A DNA stretch of 64,000 nucleotides from Flectonema sp. DT1601. Taxonomy: Eukaryota > Euglenozoa > Diplonemea > Diplonemida > Diplonemidae. Shown one piece after another: positions 11,022 to 22,800 of the stretch. The translations under genes and the position numbers were made by a program. The stretch is from positions 733,001 to 797,000 of the forward strand of contig OZ025803.1 of NCBI GenBank assembly GCA_964019425.1, written 5' to 3'. The notes below the pieces were generated by a model that saw only the letters and a list, made by a program, of their open reading frames with translations, did not search any database and had not been told where the DNA came from. Each line of letters begins with the position of its first letter. Within the stretch, counting starts at the first letter, position 1.

Positions 11022-12077
11022 TCATAATTTAGCATTCTTCGTTCCGTCTATCGCATCGGATAGGAGAGTTCTGAAAGAAGAGTTGCCGGTACCTTTCGAA
11101 GCTGCTTTTAAATAAAAAGAAGCAATACTAAAATGAGACTTACGGAATTCAGTATAGGCAGTTACTGCTTGCGCGTAGGCAGGCGTACTGTGAAATAGAG
11201 ATTTTAAATTATTATTTTTAAAGATTGACTGTAACTTCTCTACGACAACACGTTGCTCTCTCGGGATAAAAGACATCATTTCCTGTTGAAAATCTCTAGT
11301 CGTGGTATTGTGATTAACACCAAGAAGTGAATCAAATATAAAAAACATCGCTGATTGACCTGCACTTGGTCCCTTCGCTGATATTTCTCCGACACCCTCA
11401 AACAGAACAGCATCAGGAAAGAATCCAGTTAGAAGAGGTCTGTAAACGTTATAAAATACTGAAGGATCAACGAGACGAATAGTTTCTTCTGCCATCGTCT
11501 TCTTAAAATAGTTAAACAAAGGAATTAAATCAGTGAGGTGCTTCATAGTAAGACTCTCAGCAGTTTTAAATAAATTAGAAAGATACGGAGCAGCTCTTTT
11601 ATGCATCAAATATGGAACAGTATGGAAACCAGTCTCTGAAGTAGTTGCGGTGATTTGCAAATCCTGTGTCGGACCTGGTGATGATGTCATGTTCCATAAA
11701 TCAGCACCTGAAGCTGTTAACACCATTGGTAGACCGACACGATGACATACTTTGCTGTATGGAATCGCAAGGCTTTTGGGTACTGTCGGTCTCTCAGTAA
11801 CCTCACCAATTGTTCCTGGAGCTCCACCAATAAGATCCCAGGGGACAAGACTGTTATTTACGTATGATTGAATTAAAAAACTAAATATTACATAACATCT
11901 TCTCCATTCACCTTCTGTTAACTCATCATCATCTATCTCAATCAGTGGTAGGTCGTTAACGGCTTCTTTGAGTAAGCGATTCTTATTCAAATCTGGAAGC
12001 TTCTTTGCTAAATCATCCCAAGCGGAGTATTTCTGAGGTAGTTGGTGAACTACTTCAACAAGGAATCCCTCAGGCAT
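11022..12077 (-). CDS. IDO: Indoleamine 2,3-dioxygenase family heme enzyme
   Basis: A 351-aa protein matching the IDO family over its full length. IDO opens the indole ring of L-tryptophan to N-formylkynurenine, the first step of the kynurenine/NAD pathway. The markers are LAIPYSKVCHRVGLP near residue 103 (family: IAVPY...LPP), a VFYNVYRPLLTGF block near 207 holding the active-site Phe/Arg pair, PSAGQSAMFFIFDSLLG near 237 (family: GSAGQSS), MSFIPREQR near 268, and FRKSHFSIAS near 311. His315 in that last block is the predicted proximal heme ligand. The C-terminus also has the family's Gly/Thr-rich segment (KGTGNSSF). The protein is cytosolic, with no signal peptide. It is somewhat shorter than the roughly 400 aa of animal IDO. 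The nearest strong acceptor is about 60 nt upstream of the ATG. Confidence 0.9.
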   Translation of the reverse strand: MPEGFLVEVVHQLPQKYSAWDDLAKKLPDLNKNRLLKEAVNDLPLIEIDDDELTEGEWRRCYVIFSFLIQSYVNNSLVPWDLIGGAPGTIGEVTERPTVPKSLAIPYSKVCHRVGLPMVLTASGADLWNMTSSPGPTQDLQITATTSETGFHTVPYLMHKRAAPYLSNLFKTAESLTMKHLTDLIPLFNYFKKTMAEETIRLVDPSVFYNVYRPLLTGFFPDAVLFEGVGEISAKGPSAGQSAMFFIFDSLLGVNHNTTTRDFQQEMMSFIPREQRVVVEKLQSIFKNNNLKSLFHSTPAYAQAVTAYTEFRKSHFSIASFYLKAASKGTGNSSFRTLLSDAIDGTKNAKL

Positions 12078-12653
12078 TTCTTTTTTTATTATTATTTAGT
12101 CACGGTTTTGGTCACAATCGTGAGACGTTTTGTTAGAATCTAAAGAAAACAGAAATAAGAAAATAGCTATGGCTACCCACACGCACTTGATTTGAATGAT
12201 TCTACCTGTCTTGATAAATTGCTTTTGTGATGTACCCAAAAGTATAAAAACTCAATGAGGTGAGCGCTATAAGACGTGGGACGCACCAACCGAGTTTTTT
12301 TTTTAATTCTTTTTTTTTTTTTTTTCGGGTTTTTTTTTTTTTTTTTTTTTTCTTATTTCATGTTATTCATAGATCTTTCTTCTTTCCCCCCTTCACATTA
12401 ATTCCGTTCTTGCTTCGCGATCGTTCATCGAAGTCCAAAGGTGAATAAAAATTTTTTTTTTTTTTTTTTTTCGTTTTTTTTTTTTTTTTTGGGAAGCGTA
12501 GGTTAACCTCTTTTTTGAATGAATTCAGACGCGTCTGTTCAGGTCATTGATAAAGCTCAACAGGAACGTGAATTTATTAGCATCCTTCAATGAGAACTCT
12601 GCTCTATTAGTTTTTTTTGTTTTTTTTTCCATGGGTTTCGTTTTTTTACTATG

Positions 12654-12684
<31 letters not shown>

Positions 12685-13021
12685 CCCCCACCGCGGCTAC
12701 ATACCTTCCAAGAGATGCAGCAAGCTGAGGTAAAGACCGGTCTTATTGTTATAAAAGTATAAAGCAGGGTGGTTGACTAAAGATCTATAAACTGCTTTTT
12801 AAGGCAGTTTGTCGGTGTGGTCTTCGGTAAGGAAGATAATAAAATGTGAAGGACACGGTCAAATGGTGATCTTACTCGTTAATTAAAACACAACGAGAAA
12901 AGAAAGGAAAAAAAAAAAAAAGACATTACGTTTTCAACGTTGTCAGCATACGTTGCTTGGTTTTTTTTTTTTTCCCTCCTTTTTTTTTTTTTTTTTTTTT
13001 CTCTTGTGCTCACATTTCTAC

Positions 13022-13062
<41 letters not shown>

Positions 13063-13802
13063 GTAAAATGAATAACGTCCTAGGCAGATACAGAACAAAA
13101 ATACCTTAACTGGATGCCGCGTCTAGCAAGCACACATCAAGGTTTATGGACACCTTGAAGTTCAAATGTTTTGATGGTTCCCAGTCTCAAGGAAGAAGCT
13201 AACTAAGTCGCTATGGACACAGATAAAGAAAAAAAAGGGGAGAAAAAATGGGAAAACAAATAAAACAAACATCTAAAGATTCATGTTTTTTTCGTTCTAT
13301 TTTTTTTTTTTTTTGTCTTTTTTTTTTTTTTTATGGTGGAGTGTTTTTTACTTGTTACTTTATTTTTTTTTCTTTCACAGAAATCGTTTCGTCACGACTC
13401 ACCTCCCCATTCCCTTTTTTTTTTTTTTTTTTTTTTCCCATCATTTTCTATTTACTATTTTTTTTTTTTCTATGTTATTTCTATGTTTACTTACAGAATA
13501 AACAATCTAAACATCAGGTAGGTAATTTATCGGAGCGTTGCCATGCGTGCGCCTTACTTTATTTTCTTTTTATTTTTCTCTCTTTTTAACAAGTATTTTC
13601 TTTCTGTTTTTTTTTTTTTTTCACAATTTTATAAAAATACTACTATTTATTTATACATTTACTTTTTTTTTTTTCCGCATCGAAAGAAGCATCGCAATCA
13701 ACTAGTGAGAATTAGTTACTTAACAATGAGTTTGCCAAACTTGGCAGCGTACAAGTTTTCAGACTGCTATTCATGAAAGCAACAGTGGACTGACTGAGCT
13801 GC
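12078..13802. other. Spacer dominated by T and A runs
   Basis: About 1.7 kb. Frames here are Phe-rich translations of T runs and are not genes. It includes a 39-base A run at 13023-13061, one of the longest in the window. A 7-bp hairpin, AAACTGC / GCAGTTT, sits at about 12789-12812. Confidence 0.5.
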
Positions 13803-16615
13803 CTAATAATTAGCGTGATTTGGGGGTATCAGTGCCTTGTTACCAGGGTTCTTAGACAGAGTTGAGAGTGAGAACGTTGCAACCTGTTTTGTGTGTTTTT
13901 TTTTTTTTTGTTTGTGCACTGAAATTAGAATTCGATGCAAACTTCTTGAGGATGAGAATAAATACCTTTCTTATTGACTCAGATTGACTTGTCTCTACAA
14001 GGTGAACTAATTCTGACACTCCTTGGCATTTACCTATTAGTTCGTTGTTTTCATCATTCTGAGCGAGGTTTTTTAGGCATAAAGCTGCCTCTCTAACTAC
14101 ATTCTCATTACCACATTTTAATAAACCAATAATTTTAGGAATAGCCTGAAGCTCTCTTAGAAGATTTTGATTCTTCTCGTTGTTGGAGGTGCAGTTCTGT
14201 GTTCGTTTGTTTATAATAATTAGACGGTTAAGTCAATTGTAAAGTAAAACACTTAAAAAGAGATTATAAACAAACCTTTAGAGCACCAGCAACGTTTTCA
14301 AGAATAAAATAATTACCCGATGATAGACAACGTACAAGTGCTTCAATGCCTCCAATATCTCGAACGTGGTCGCGATTATCAGTATTGAGAGTGAGTGATA
14401 ATAGTGAACCAGCTGCGTTTTCGACCACAGAATCGGTTTTATCTGAGAGAAGCTTAGTCAACACTTGAATAGCACCTGCGTTCCTTGCAGTTACTTTGTC
14501 GTCGCGGGCTACATGCCAAAGAGTCGCTGCAGCGTATTCGCGCATACCCGATGTTAGTTTCTCAGGTGGACCATTTAGAATTTCAACCAGCTTAGTAATA
14601 GCGTTACACTTTATTAAAGCCTGACGATTCTCTGCCAAAGTAGAGCAATTCCGAAGGATTCCAAGAGCTTTTTCTTTAATACTAAAGTTCTCGTGATCTA
14701 ACACTTTCAATAATTTCGTAAATCCATTACATTCTCTTATGACGTGTTTATTATCATTATTTATACTACATATCCACAGTGTGGAGGTCAACTTTTCAAG
14801 TACTGAATACTTTGTGCGGTCGAGAAGGTCGATGAATAAATGTAATCCACGTAGTTCCTTTAGTGCTATTTTGTTTTGATCATTTATAGCGCAGTTTCGG
14901 ATGGCTCCAGCAGCGTTTTCTTGGATGTTCTCATTGTGAGCAAGGAGGAGTTTTAAAAGAGGATCGAGACCTCCGAGTTTTCTAATTGCTATTCGATTTT
15001 CTCCAACGGCTGCGCAGTTCCAGAGAGTTCCACTTGCGTTTTCTACAACTGACTCAACAGGTGAGCTTAGTAGTTGAATAAGTGGCTGTAGTCCTCCTAA
15101 TTCACGAACTAGTCTTTTGTTTTCGGTGTCAACAGCGCAGTTCCACAGTCCTCCCGCAGCGTTTTCTTGAACCGATTCGTTTCTGGATGACAATAAATCA
15201 ATTAGAGCTGCTATGGATCCGAGTTGTCTGATTACCACTTTGTTTTCAGTGTTGGACGCGCAATTCCAAAGAGCTCCAGCAGCCTTTGACTGAATTGATT
15301 CTGAAGGATAGTAGAGAGTCGCAATAAGTTTTTCAAGTCCGTTACACTTCCGAATAGCAACCTTATTCGAGTCATCACGTGTTAAGTACCCAAGAGCTAT
15401 TGTTGCATTTTCTAGAATAACATCATTCTCAGTATGGAGGAGGTCAACAATTGCAACAAGTCCACCAGCCTCTCTAATTGCTGTTTTGTTCGTGTCCGAC
15501 ATTGCTAAGTGCCACACACATGTTAAAGCTTTTTCCAGTACAAATTCACTGTTGCTTTGCTTAAGTATCGCAACCAACGCATGAATACCACCAACCTGAC
15601 CAAACGCATCTTTTAGCGACAAGTCCGTTGTCAGCGTAGTCACCAACACAGCCACGTCAGCTTTAACTTCAATATTTACAGAGTGAAGTAATTTAACAAA
15701 GTGTTCGAGAGCTTTATTTTGTCCGAAGACGTCAGTGATGGATGATTCCCCGTCGGGTTTACTCCGACCACATTGGGTGTTGTTATTCCACCTCTTTACT
15801 ATTTCAATAAGGCATCGTAAGATATTTGCCTGAAGAAATGGAAGTGCTCCACCAAGGTGTTGAAGTAAACCATGAGTACAGCGTACCCAGTGGGTGTATG
15901 TTCCAGGTTCCCATGCAGCTTCGTCAACGGAGGCGCAGAAAGTTTCGAAATCGGTGAGGCAGCGTTGGACCTCCTGATCGCGAACATTTTGAAGATGCCA
16001 CAGAACTGCATCAATACGACGAGCATCTGATTGTGGAGCTGCTGCATCATATCCAACAGGAGAAGTACTCGCACGTTGATGAGCTATCGAATCAACGACA
16101 GGAGGATTCTCTGGATGTACATTTTGTTGCATCTGTGGTGGAATCTGATGCTGTTGCTGAAATCTCTGCTGCTGCGCAGCTTCATCAGCAGAACCAACAG
16201 CCTGCATTCCCGTGGTCTGTATAATATCCAATTTTAGAACTGACTCTTTTCTTGTTAAGTCTTTTAAGCAGTTGTCGGTGTACTTTTGGTGTGCACGTAG
16301 AACTTTCTTCTTTTCATCCAACTGCTTTAGTGTCACATCAAGCTTCTTCATTTCCGTAGCGAGCTTTTCCTTTGCGTAGGCTTTTACTTCGATTTGTCCC
16401 AGTAAATCTTTCTCCTCTTTTTTTAGTCCTCCGAGTCTGTCCGTTAAGTGTTCCCGAAGGGAAAGGTTTGGACGCTTTTCCACTTCGGCTTTGAGATCGA
16501 CCGCGAATTTTACCATCGGGTCCATCTCTTCTCCAGCCTGGTGTAGAATCTTCCATAACTGATACGCGATATCTGGATGCGCATTCTCTGGATAGTCCCC
16601 CCCTGGGGTCTCCAT
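13803..16615 (-). CDS. Armadillo-repeat protein with N-terminal coiled coil, three exons
   Basis: Exons (minus strand) 16615-14276, 14196-13966 and 13883-13803 give 883 aa. Introns of 79 and 82 nt have GT and CAG ends and both fall in phase 0. The joins restore armadillo repeats: the first join continues AGALK with NCTSNNEKNQ, and the second continues ESIRK with VATFSLSTLSKNPGNKALI. The first ATG in frame is 16615. An extension upstream would need a GTG start, and an acceptor lies 25 nt before this ATG. Residues about 40-150 are a coiled coil, followed by a Gln-rich linker. From about 275 there are roughly fourteen ARM repeats with the AAGALWNCA-x-x-x-x-NK pattern. ARM solenoids bind partner proteins. 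The type resembles protist and ciliary ARM proteins, but no specific orthologue is claimed. Confidence 0.88.
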
Positions 16616-17047
16616 ATCCGAGTCCCCTGTTGTCACCTTCCTGTTGTAAATAAAATTATTATATAGATGCTATTGACCATAAGAACTGTTCACCATCCAA
16701 GTATCCCGTTGAGTGCTCAGTTTATATCTGTTTAGGGAGATGGTTTACAAGCAGGAAACGATGTCAATAAAATACCGCAATCAATTACAGCAAGTCTTTC
16801 GTATGATATTAACGATGAATCAACAATGACACAGACGGCAAGTCTGCTAAGGTAGGGGAGGGTAATAAAACTAACTGAATAAAAGAACACCTACCACTGC
16901 ACAACACTGTCGAGACCGCTGGGATAGTTGCAATGGCAGCTAAACGGGACTCCTTTTGTGTGGCTGAGAAAGTGTTTGAAGTAATTTCATATATGAAAAC
17001 TATCAGGTTTCTCCAACGATGTGTTGTAATAATAAACATAAAAGTTC
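16616..17047. other. Short spacer
   Basis: About 430 bp between the ARM and TTC27 genes. It holds the ARM gene's upstream acceptor and possible leader, and otherwise nothing I can assign. Confidence 0.4.
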
Positions 17048-19704
17048 TTAAGACAGGGCTTCAACAACCTTCTTCAATGCGAGGTACTCATCAGTCTTTC
17101 CAAAGACATCCTCAGCCAAACGAAGAACTGGTTGTACTTGCATAGTTGCCTGCATTTTCGGTGGTGTTGTTTGAACTTTTCTTGCCGCTAGAGCGTCATC
17201 TGTAATGAGAGCAGCACATTCTGCAACCTCAGTTGCTTGTTGAATTACCATCAAGGCGTTCGTTCTGTCTACTTGCCAATCTCTCTTCAAAACACAACGA
17301 AGTTGTTTTAATCGCTGGTCGAAACCCTCTAATGGATTATCAATACCAATTAAGAAGTCTCCATAAGCCTTATATAGCTGTGCTTCAGTAGTCGTGTGGG
17401 AAGTAATCTTTGCTAAAAGGTTGTGCATCTGTTTGGTTGTTTTTACTTCAACGTCGGTCGATTAGTGAAAGAAATTAAAAAAGCATTTTGCGACATGAAA
17501 CGAAACAAAACAATATCACTGGTGAAAAGAAAGTTTAAGAAAAATATCCATACATCACGAACGAGTGAATTGGCGGAAGCGGTCTTGGCGTTTGCGACTG
17601 CTTCCTGTGCAGAGACGTTCTTGGTGTCCTCTATGTCTCCGTATTCGAGTCCTATGTCAGCACCAAACGGAACGATGTCAAAAACTTCATCATCAAGTTC
17701 CTCTTGTTGATCCTTAGTGAGGGACTCAATCTTTAGTTCTTCTTCTTCTTCTCCACGACGGACAGCGAGAACTCTTTGCACAAGTTTTAGTAGCATCTCT
17801 GGACGAACCTTGTACTTACGACCTTTTTGTTGAACAATCTGATTGAGTGTGTTGATAGCCACTCTCTTCTCTCCAACATCAATTGCGACTGTAACGAGAT
17901 TGTCCCAAATTTTCCAGCTTGCTGGAGACCATTTTTTTGCTAATTTCAAACAGTGAAATGCAGGAACCTGCTTTTCCAAGTGCAAGTTACACATAGCTAA
18001 GTTAGACCATGACTGACCATCTTCCATATCAATTTGGACATTTCTTGTGTAGCAGCTGGCTGCCTTGGCCCACTGTTTAGTTTTTATTGCTGCCCATCCC
18101 ATAGAGAACCAATCAGCTCCAAACACCGGGTTTAGTTCACATGCCTTTTCAAAGTAGTCGCAGGCTTCTTCGTACCGTTCTTTTTCTAAGTATAATTCTC
18201 CGAGTCCTCTTGCAGGGGCTGCAAGTCTCCCGTTAGACAGTTCCCAGGCCTTTAGATAATATTGTTCACTACGAGTAGCATCACCCAAACTTGATAACAA
18301 CATTGGGTTTTCTGGATCATCCTTAAGCAACTCCCTCAAAAGAGATTCTGCCTTTGCGCTGCGGTCAAGTTTGCGGCAACACTTTACGACATCAGACCAG
18401 TTTTCAAGAGCTTCGTGAATGTCGAGGGCTGACTTAGCCATTCCGATATCGTAATAGACCTTTGCGAGTTCTGTTTTCAGTGCGAACTGTGACGGGTATT
18501 GTACCAACCAAAAGTCTTCAAGACGATGAACTGTTGACTCCTCACCTTCCTGTGTACTACTATATTGATCACACAGTTGGCACAGCTGCAACAGAGCACG
18601 CTCACGTACCCTAACTCGCTGCTTTTCCATCCGAGAACGGAGCAACAGAATCTGGGTTTTCATCGTCCAGGAGATTCCCTTTTCTGCGAAGAGACGTTCG
18701 AGATATGGAAGACGCTCTTCTTCAGTAAGGCCGTGCATCGGATTGTTATTACGAACATTAACACAAAGCCCTAAGATGATTGCTCTCTCAAAAGGAGTTA
18801 ATGGCGAATCAACAACTTCATTGTCGTCTTCCTGTGTGATATCCATGTGGGGATAATTCTCAGCGTCTTCCTTGACTTGCACTTCCGTGACGTTACCGCA
18901 GTCTATGTTTTCCTGAAGCTTTCTTGGTCTATCAAGGACATTAGCACCTTCAGTACCGCAGACAACTGGTTGGAATTTCCTTTCGATGTTGTTTTCAGGT
19001 TTTGCAGAACCAGAAGCTCGAACGATAAGTTGAGCAGTTTCGTAAGTCTGATGTTCAGTACGAACACCCATCATTGATGTTAACTTTGCTCGTAATCCAC
19101 TAAGTTTATAAGCTTTCTTAATGTGATCATTAGAATGATGAGGTTCATGGTAATAGTAGTGAGCCATACCACGGGACAGATGAATCTCAGACTTTGAAGG
19201 AATTCCCTCAGTGTCGTCAGGCAACTTTAACATTTCATCATAACTATCCATCACACGATTCAATAACTTATGAGATCTGTTAGCAAGCATTCTCTGATAC
19301 ACAAAATACACTCTTGCTCTCCACAAGTGAATCGCAGCATTGTCGTAGTACTTATCCACCTTAGCCTCAATTAGCTGAAGCAGAGTGAGCAACAACACAG
19401 GATGGAGTACATTCTGATTTAAGACTTCACCATCAACTGTTAGATGACCAATAATCTCCTTGTTACAGTTGCTACTCTTATTGCTCAATTCGTATATACC
19501 TTGTCTGCTTGCTTTGTCTTTTACTGTGAATTCACCCGTAAAATTACTCGCAACAACAACATCGGTTATGTTTTCTATTGTTTGAATAAGTCCTTCTGCT
19601 CCTCCCTGATCCTGAATTCCAACCGCAATTTGATCCTGAAAATCTTTTGTCCACGTGCTGATGTTGCATCCCTTTTCAAAAGGTGTAGGCAGGAATACCG
19701 CCAT
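17048..19704 (-). CDS. TTC27: Tetratricopeptide repeat protein 27 orthologue, two exons
   Basis: Exon 1 is 19704-17554 and exon 2 is 17428-17048, with a 125-nt phase-0 intron (GTATGG...AACAG). The product is 843 aa, about the usual length of the family. Recognisable family segments are the AQL motif near residue 220 (TYETAQLIVRASG), the central helices (WTMKTQILLLRSRMEKQR), EQYYLKAWELSNGR, and TPR helices about 480-620 (ADWFSMGWAAIKTKQW, SWSNLAMCNLHLEKQVPAF). WKIWDNLVTVAIDVGE corresponds to the family's WQIWENY...DVGE. The product of exon 2 resembles the conserved C-terminal helices. TTC27 and its fungal relative Emw1 are conserved TPR scaffolds reported to affect protein folding and trafficking. 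The exact role here is inferred only from homology. An acceptor sits 12 nt before the ATG. Confidence 0.9.
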
Positions 19705-19869
19705 TTTATTAATATCCTAGTAAGTCATAAATAAATCATACTAACGACCTGCTGAAAAGCGACACCAACGTAAACAACAACTCAACTTGGGTTAGAATGC
19801 GCAAAACAGAATTAGTATACAATGCACAATAATCCTTGACAATATCCTTCGGATTAAACATTCCATTTT

Positions 19870-22800
19870 GCGATCGGAGACTCTAGTCTTTTGTGCAAAA
19901 CATCATAAATGTATTGTGAGATTAGGAAGGATACACAGAGATGGATAGAAAACAATAACATCAGTAAGGGTTGTGATAAACACGTATCGCTCACTTCCCT
20001 TTAAGGGATCGGAGACTCTAGTCTTTTGTGCAAAACATCATAAATGTATTGTGAGATTAGGAAGGATACACAGAGATGGATAGAAAACAATAACATCAGT
20101 AAGGGTTGTGATAAACACGTATCGCTCACTTCCCTTTAAGGGATCGGAGACTCTAGTCTTTTGTGCAAAACATCATAAATGTATTGTGAGATTAGGAAGG
20201 CTACACAGAGACGGATAGAAAACAATAACATCAGTAAGGGTTGTGATAAACACGTATCGCTCACTTCCCTTTATGGGATCGGAGACTCTAGTCTTTTGTG
20301 CAAAACATCATAAATGTATTGTGAGATTAGGAAGGCTACACAGAGACGGATAGAAAACAATAACATCAGTAAGGGTTGTGATAAACACGTATCGCTCACT
20401 TCCCTTTAAGGGATCGGAGACTCTAGTCTTTTGTGCAAAACATCATAAATGTATTGTGAGATTAGGAAGGATACGCAGAGACGGATAGAAAACAATAACA
20501 TCAGTAAGGGTTGTGATAAACACGTATCGCTCACTTCCCTTTATGGGATCGGAGACTCTAGTCTTTTGTGCAAAACATCATAAATGTATTGTGAGATTAG
20601 GAAGGATACGCAGAGACGGATAGAAAACAATAACATCAGTAAGGGTTGTGATAAACACGTATCGCTCACTTCCCTTTATGGGATCGGAGACTCTAGTCTT
20701 TTGTGCAAAACATCATAAATGTATTGTGAGATTAGGAAGGATACACAGAGACGGATAGAAAACAATAACATCAGTAAGGGTTGTGATAAACACGTATCGC
20801 TCACTTCCCTTTAAGGGATCGGAGACTCTAGTCTTTTGTGCAAAACATCATAAATGTATTGTGAGATTAGGAAGGATACACAGAGACGGATAGAAAACAA
20901 TAACATCAGTAAGGGTTGTGATAAACACGTATCGCTCACTTCCCTTTATGGGATCGGAGACTCTAGTCTTTTGTGCAAAACATCATAAATGTATTGTGAG
21001 ATTAGGAAGGATACACAGAGACGGATAGAAAACAATAACATCAGTAAGGGTTGTGATAAACACGTATCGCTCACTTCCCTTTATGGGATCGGAGACTCTA
21101 GTCTTTTGTGCAAAACATCATAAATGTATTGTGAGATTAGGAAGGATACACAGAGACGGATAGAAAACAATAACATCAGTAAGGGTTGTGATAAACACGT
21201 ATCGCTCACTTCCCTTTAAGGGATCGGAGACTCTAGTCTTTTGTGCAAAACATCATAAATGTATTGTGAGATTAGGAAGGATACACAGAGATGGATAGAA
21301 AACAATAACATCAGTAAGGGTTGTGATAAACACGTATCGCTCACTTCCCTTTATGGGATCGGAGACTCTAGTCTTTTGTACAAAACATCATAAATGTATT
21401 GTGAGATTAGGAAGGATACACAGAGACGGATAGAAAACAATAACATCAGTAAGGGTTGTGATAAACACGTATCGCTCACTTCCCTTTATGGGATCGGAGA
21501 CTCTAGTCTTTTGTGCAAAACATCATAAATGTATTGTGAGATTAGGAAGGATACACAGAGACGGATAGAAAACAATAACATCAGTAAGGGTTGTGATAAA
21601 CACGTATCGCTCACTTCCCTTTAAGGGATCGGAGACTCTAGTCTTTTGTGCAAAACATCATAAATGTATTGTGAGATTAGGAAGGATACACAGAGATGGA
21701 TAGAAAACAATAACATCAGTAAGGGTTGTGATAAACACGTATCGCTCACTTCCCTTTAAGGGATCGGAGACTCTAGTCTTTTGTGCAAAACATCATAAAT
21801 GTATTGTGAGATTAGGAAGGCTACACAGAGACGGATAGAAAACAATAACATCAGTAAGGGTTGTGATAAACACGTATCGCTCACTTCCCTTTAAGGGATC
21901 GGAGACTCTAGTCTTTTGTGCAAAACATCATAAATGTATTGTGAGATTAGGAAGGATACGCAGAGACGGATAGAAAACAATAACATCAGTAAGGGTTGTG
22001 ATAAACACGTATCGCTCACTTCCCTTTATGGGATCGGAGACTCTAGTCTTTTGTGCAAAACATCATAAATGTATTGTGAGATTAGGAAGGATACGCAGAG
22101 ACGGATAGAAAACAATAACATCAGTAAGGGTTGTGATAAACACGTATCGCTCACTTCCCTTTATGGGATCGGAGACTCTAGTCTTTTGTGCAAAACATCA
22201 TAAATGTATTGTGAGATTAGGAAGGATACACAGAGACGGATAGAAAACAATAACATCAGTAAGGGTTGTGATAAACACGTATCGCTCACTTCCCTTTAAG
22301 GGATCGGAGACTCTAGTCTTTTGTGCAAAACATCATAAATGTATTGTGAGATTAGGAAGGATACACAGAGATGGATAGAAAACAATAACATCAGTAAGGG
22401 TTGTGATAAACACGTATCGCTCACTTCCCTTTATGGGATCGGAGACTCTAGTCTTTTGTACAAAACATCATAAATGTATTGTGAGATTAGGAAGGATACA
22501 CAGAGACGGATAGAAAACAATAACATCAGTAAGGGTTGTGATAAACACGTATCGCTCACTTCCCTTTAAGGGATCGGAGACTCTAGTCTTTTGTGCAAAA
22601 CATCATAAATGTATTGTGAGATTAGGAAGGATACACAGAGACGGATAGAAAACAATAACATCAGTAAGGGTTGTGATAAACACGTATCGCTCACTTCCCT
22701 TTAAGGGATCGGAGACTCTAGTCTTTTGTGCAAAACATCATAAATGTATTGTGAGATTAGGAAGGCTACACAGAGACGGATAGAAAACAATAACATCAGT

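Noticed and set aside
12260-13776. Phe-rich plus-strand frames
   Set aside because: They are translations of T runs with no domain or splice support.
16616-16636. GTG start extending the ARM protein by 7 residues
   Set aside because: GTG is not expected as a nuclear start. ATG 16615 follows an acceptor at the usual distance. The same reasoning removed TTG starts for the RidA, coiled-coil and tail-anchored genes.
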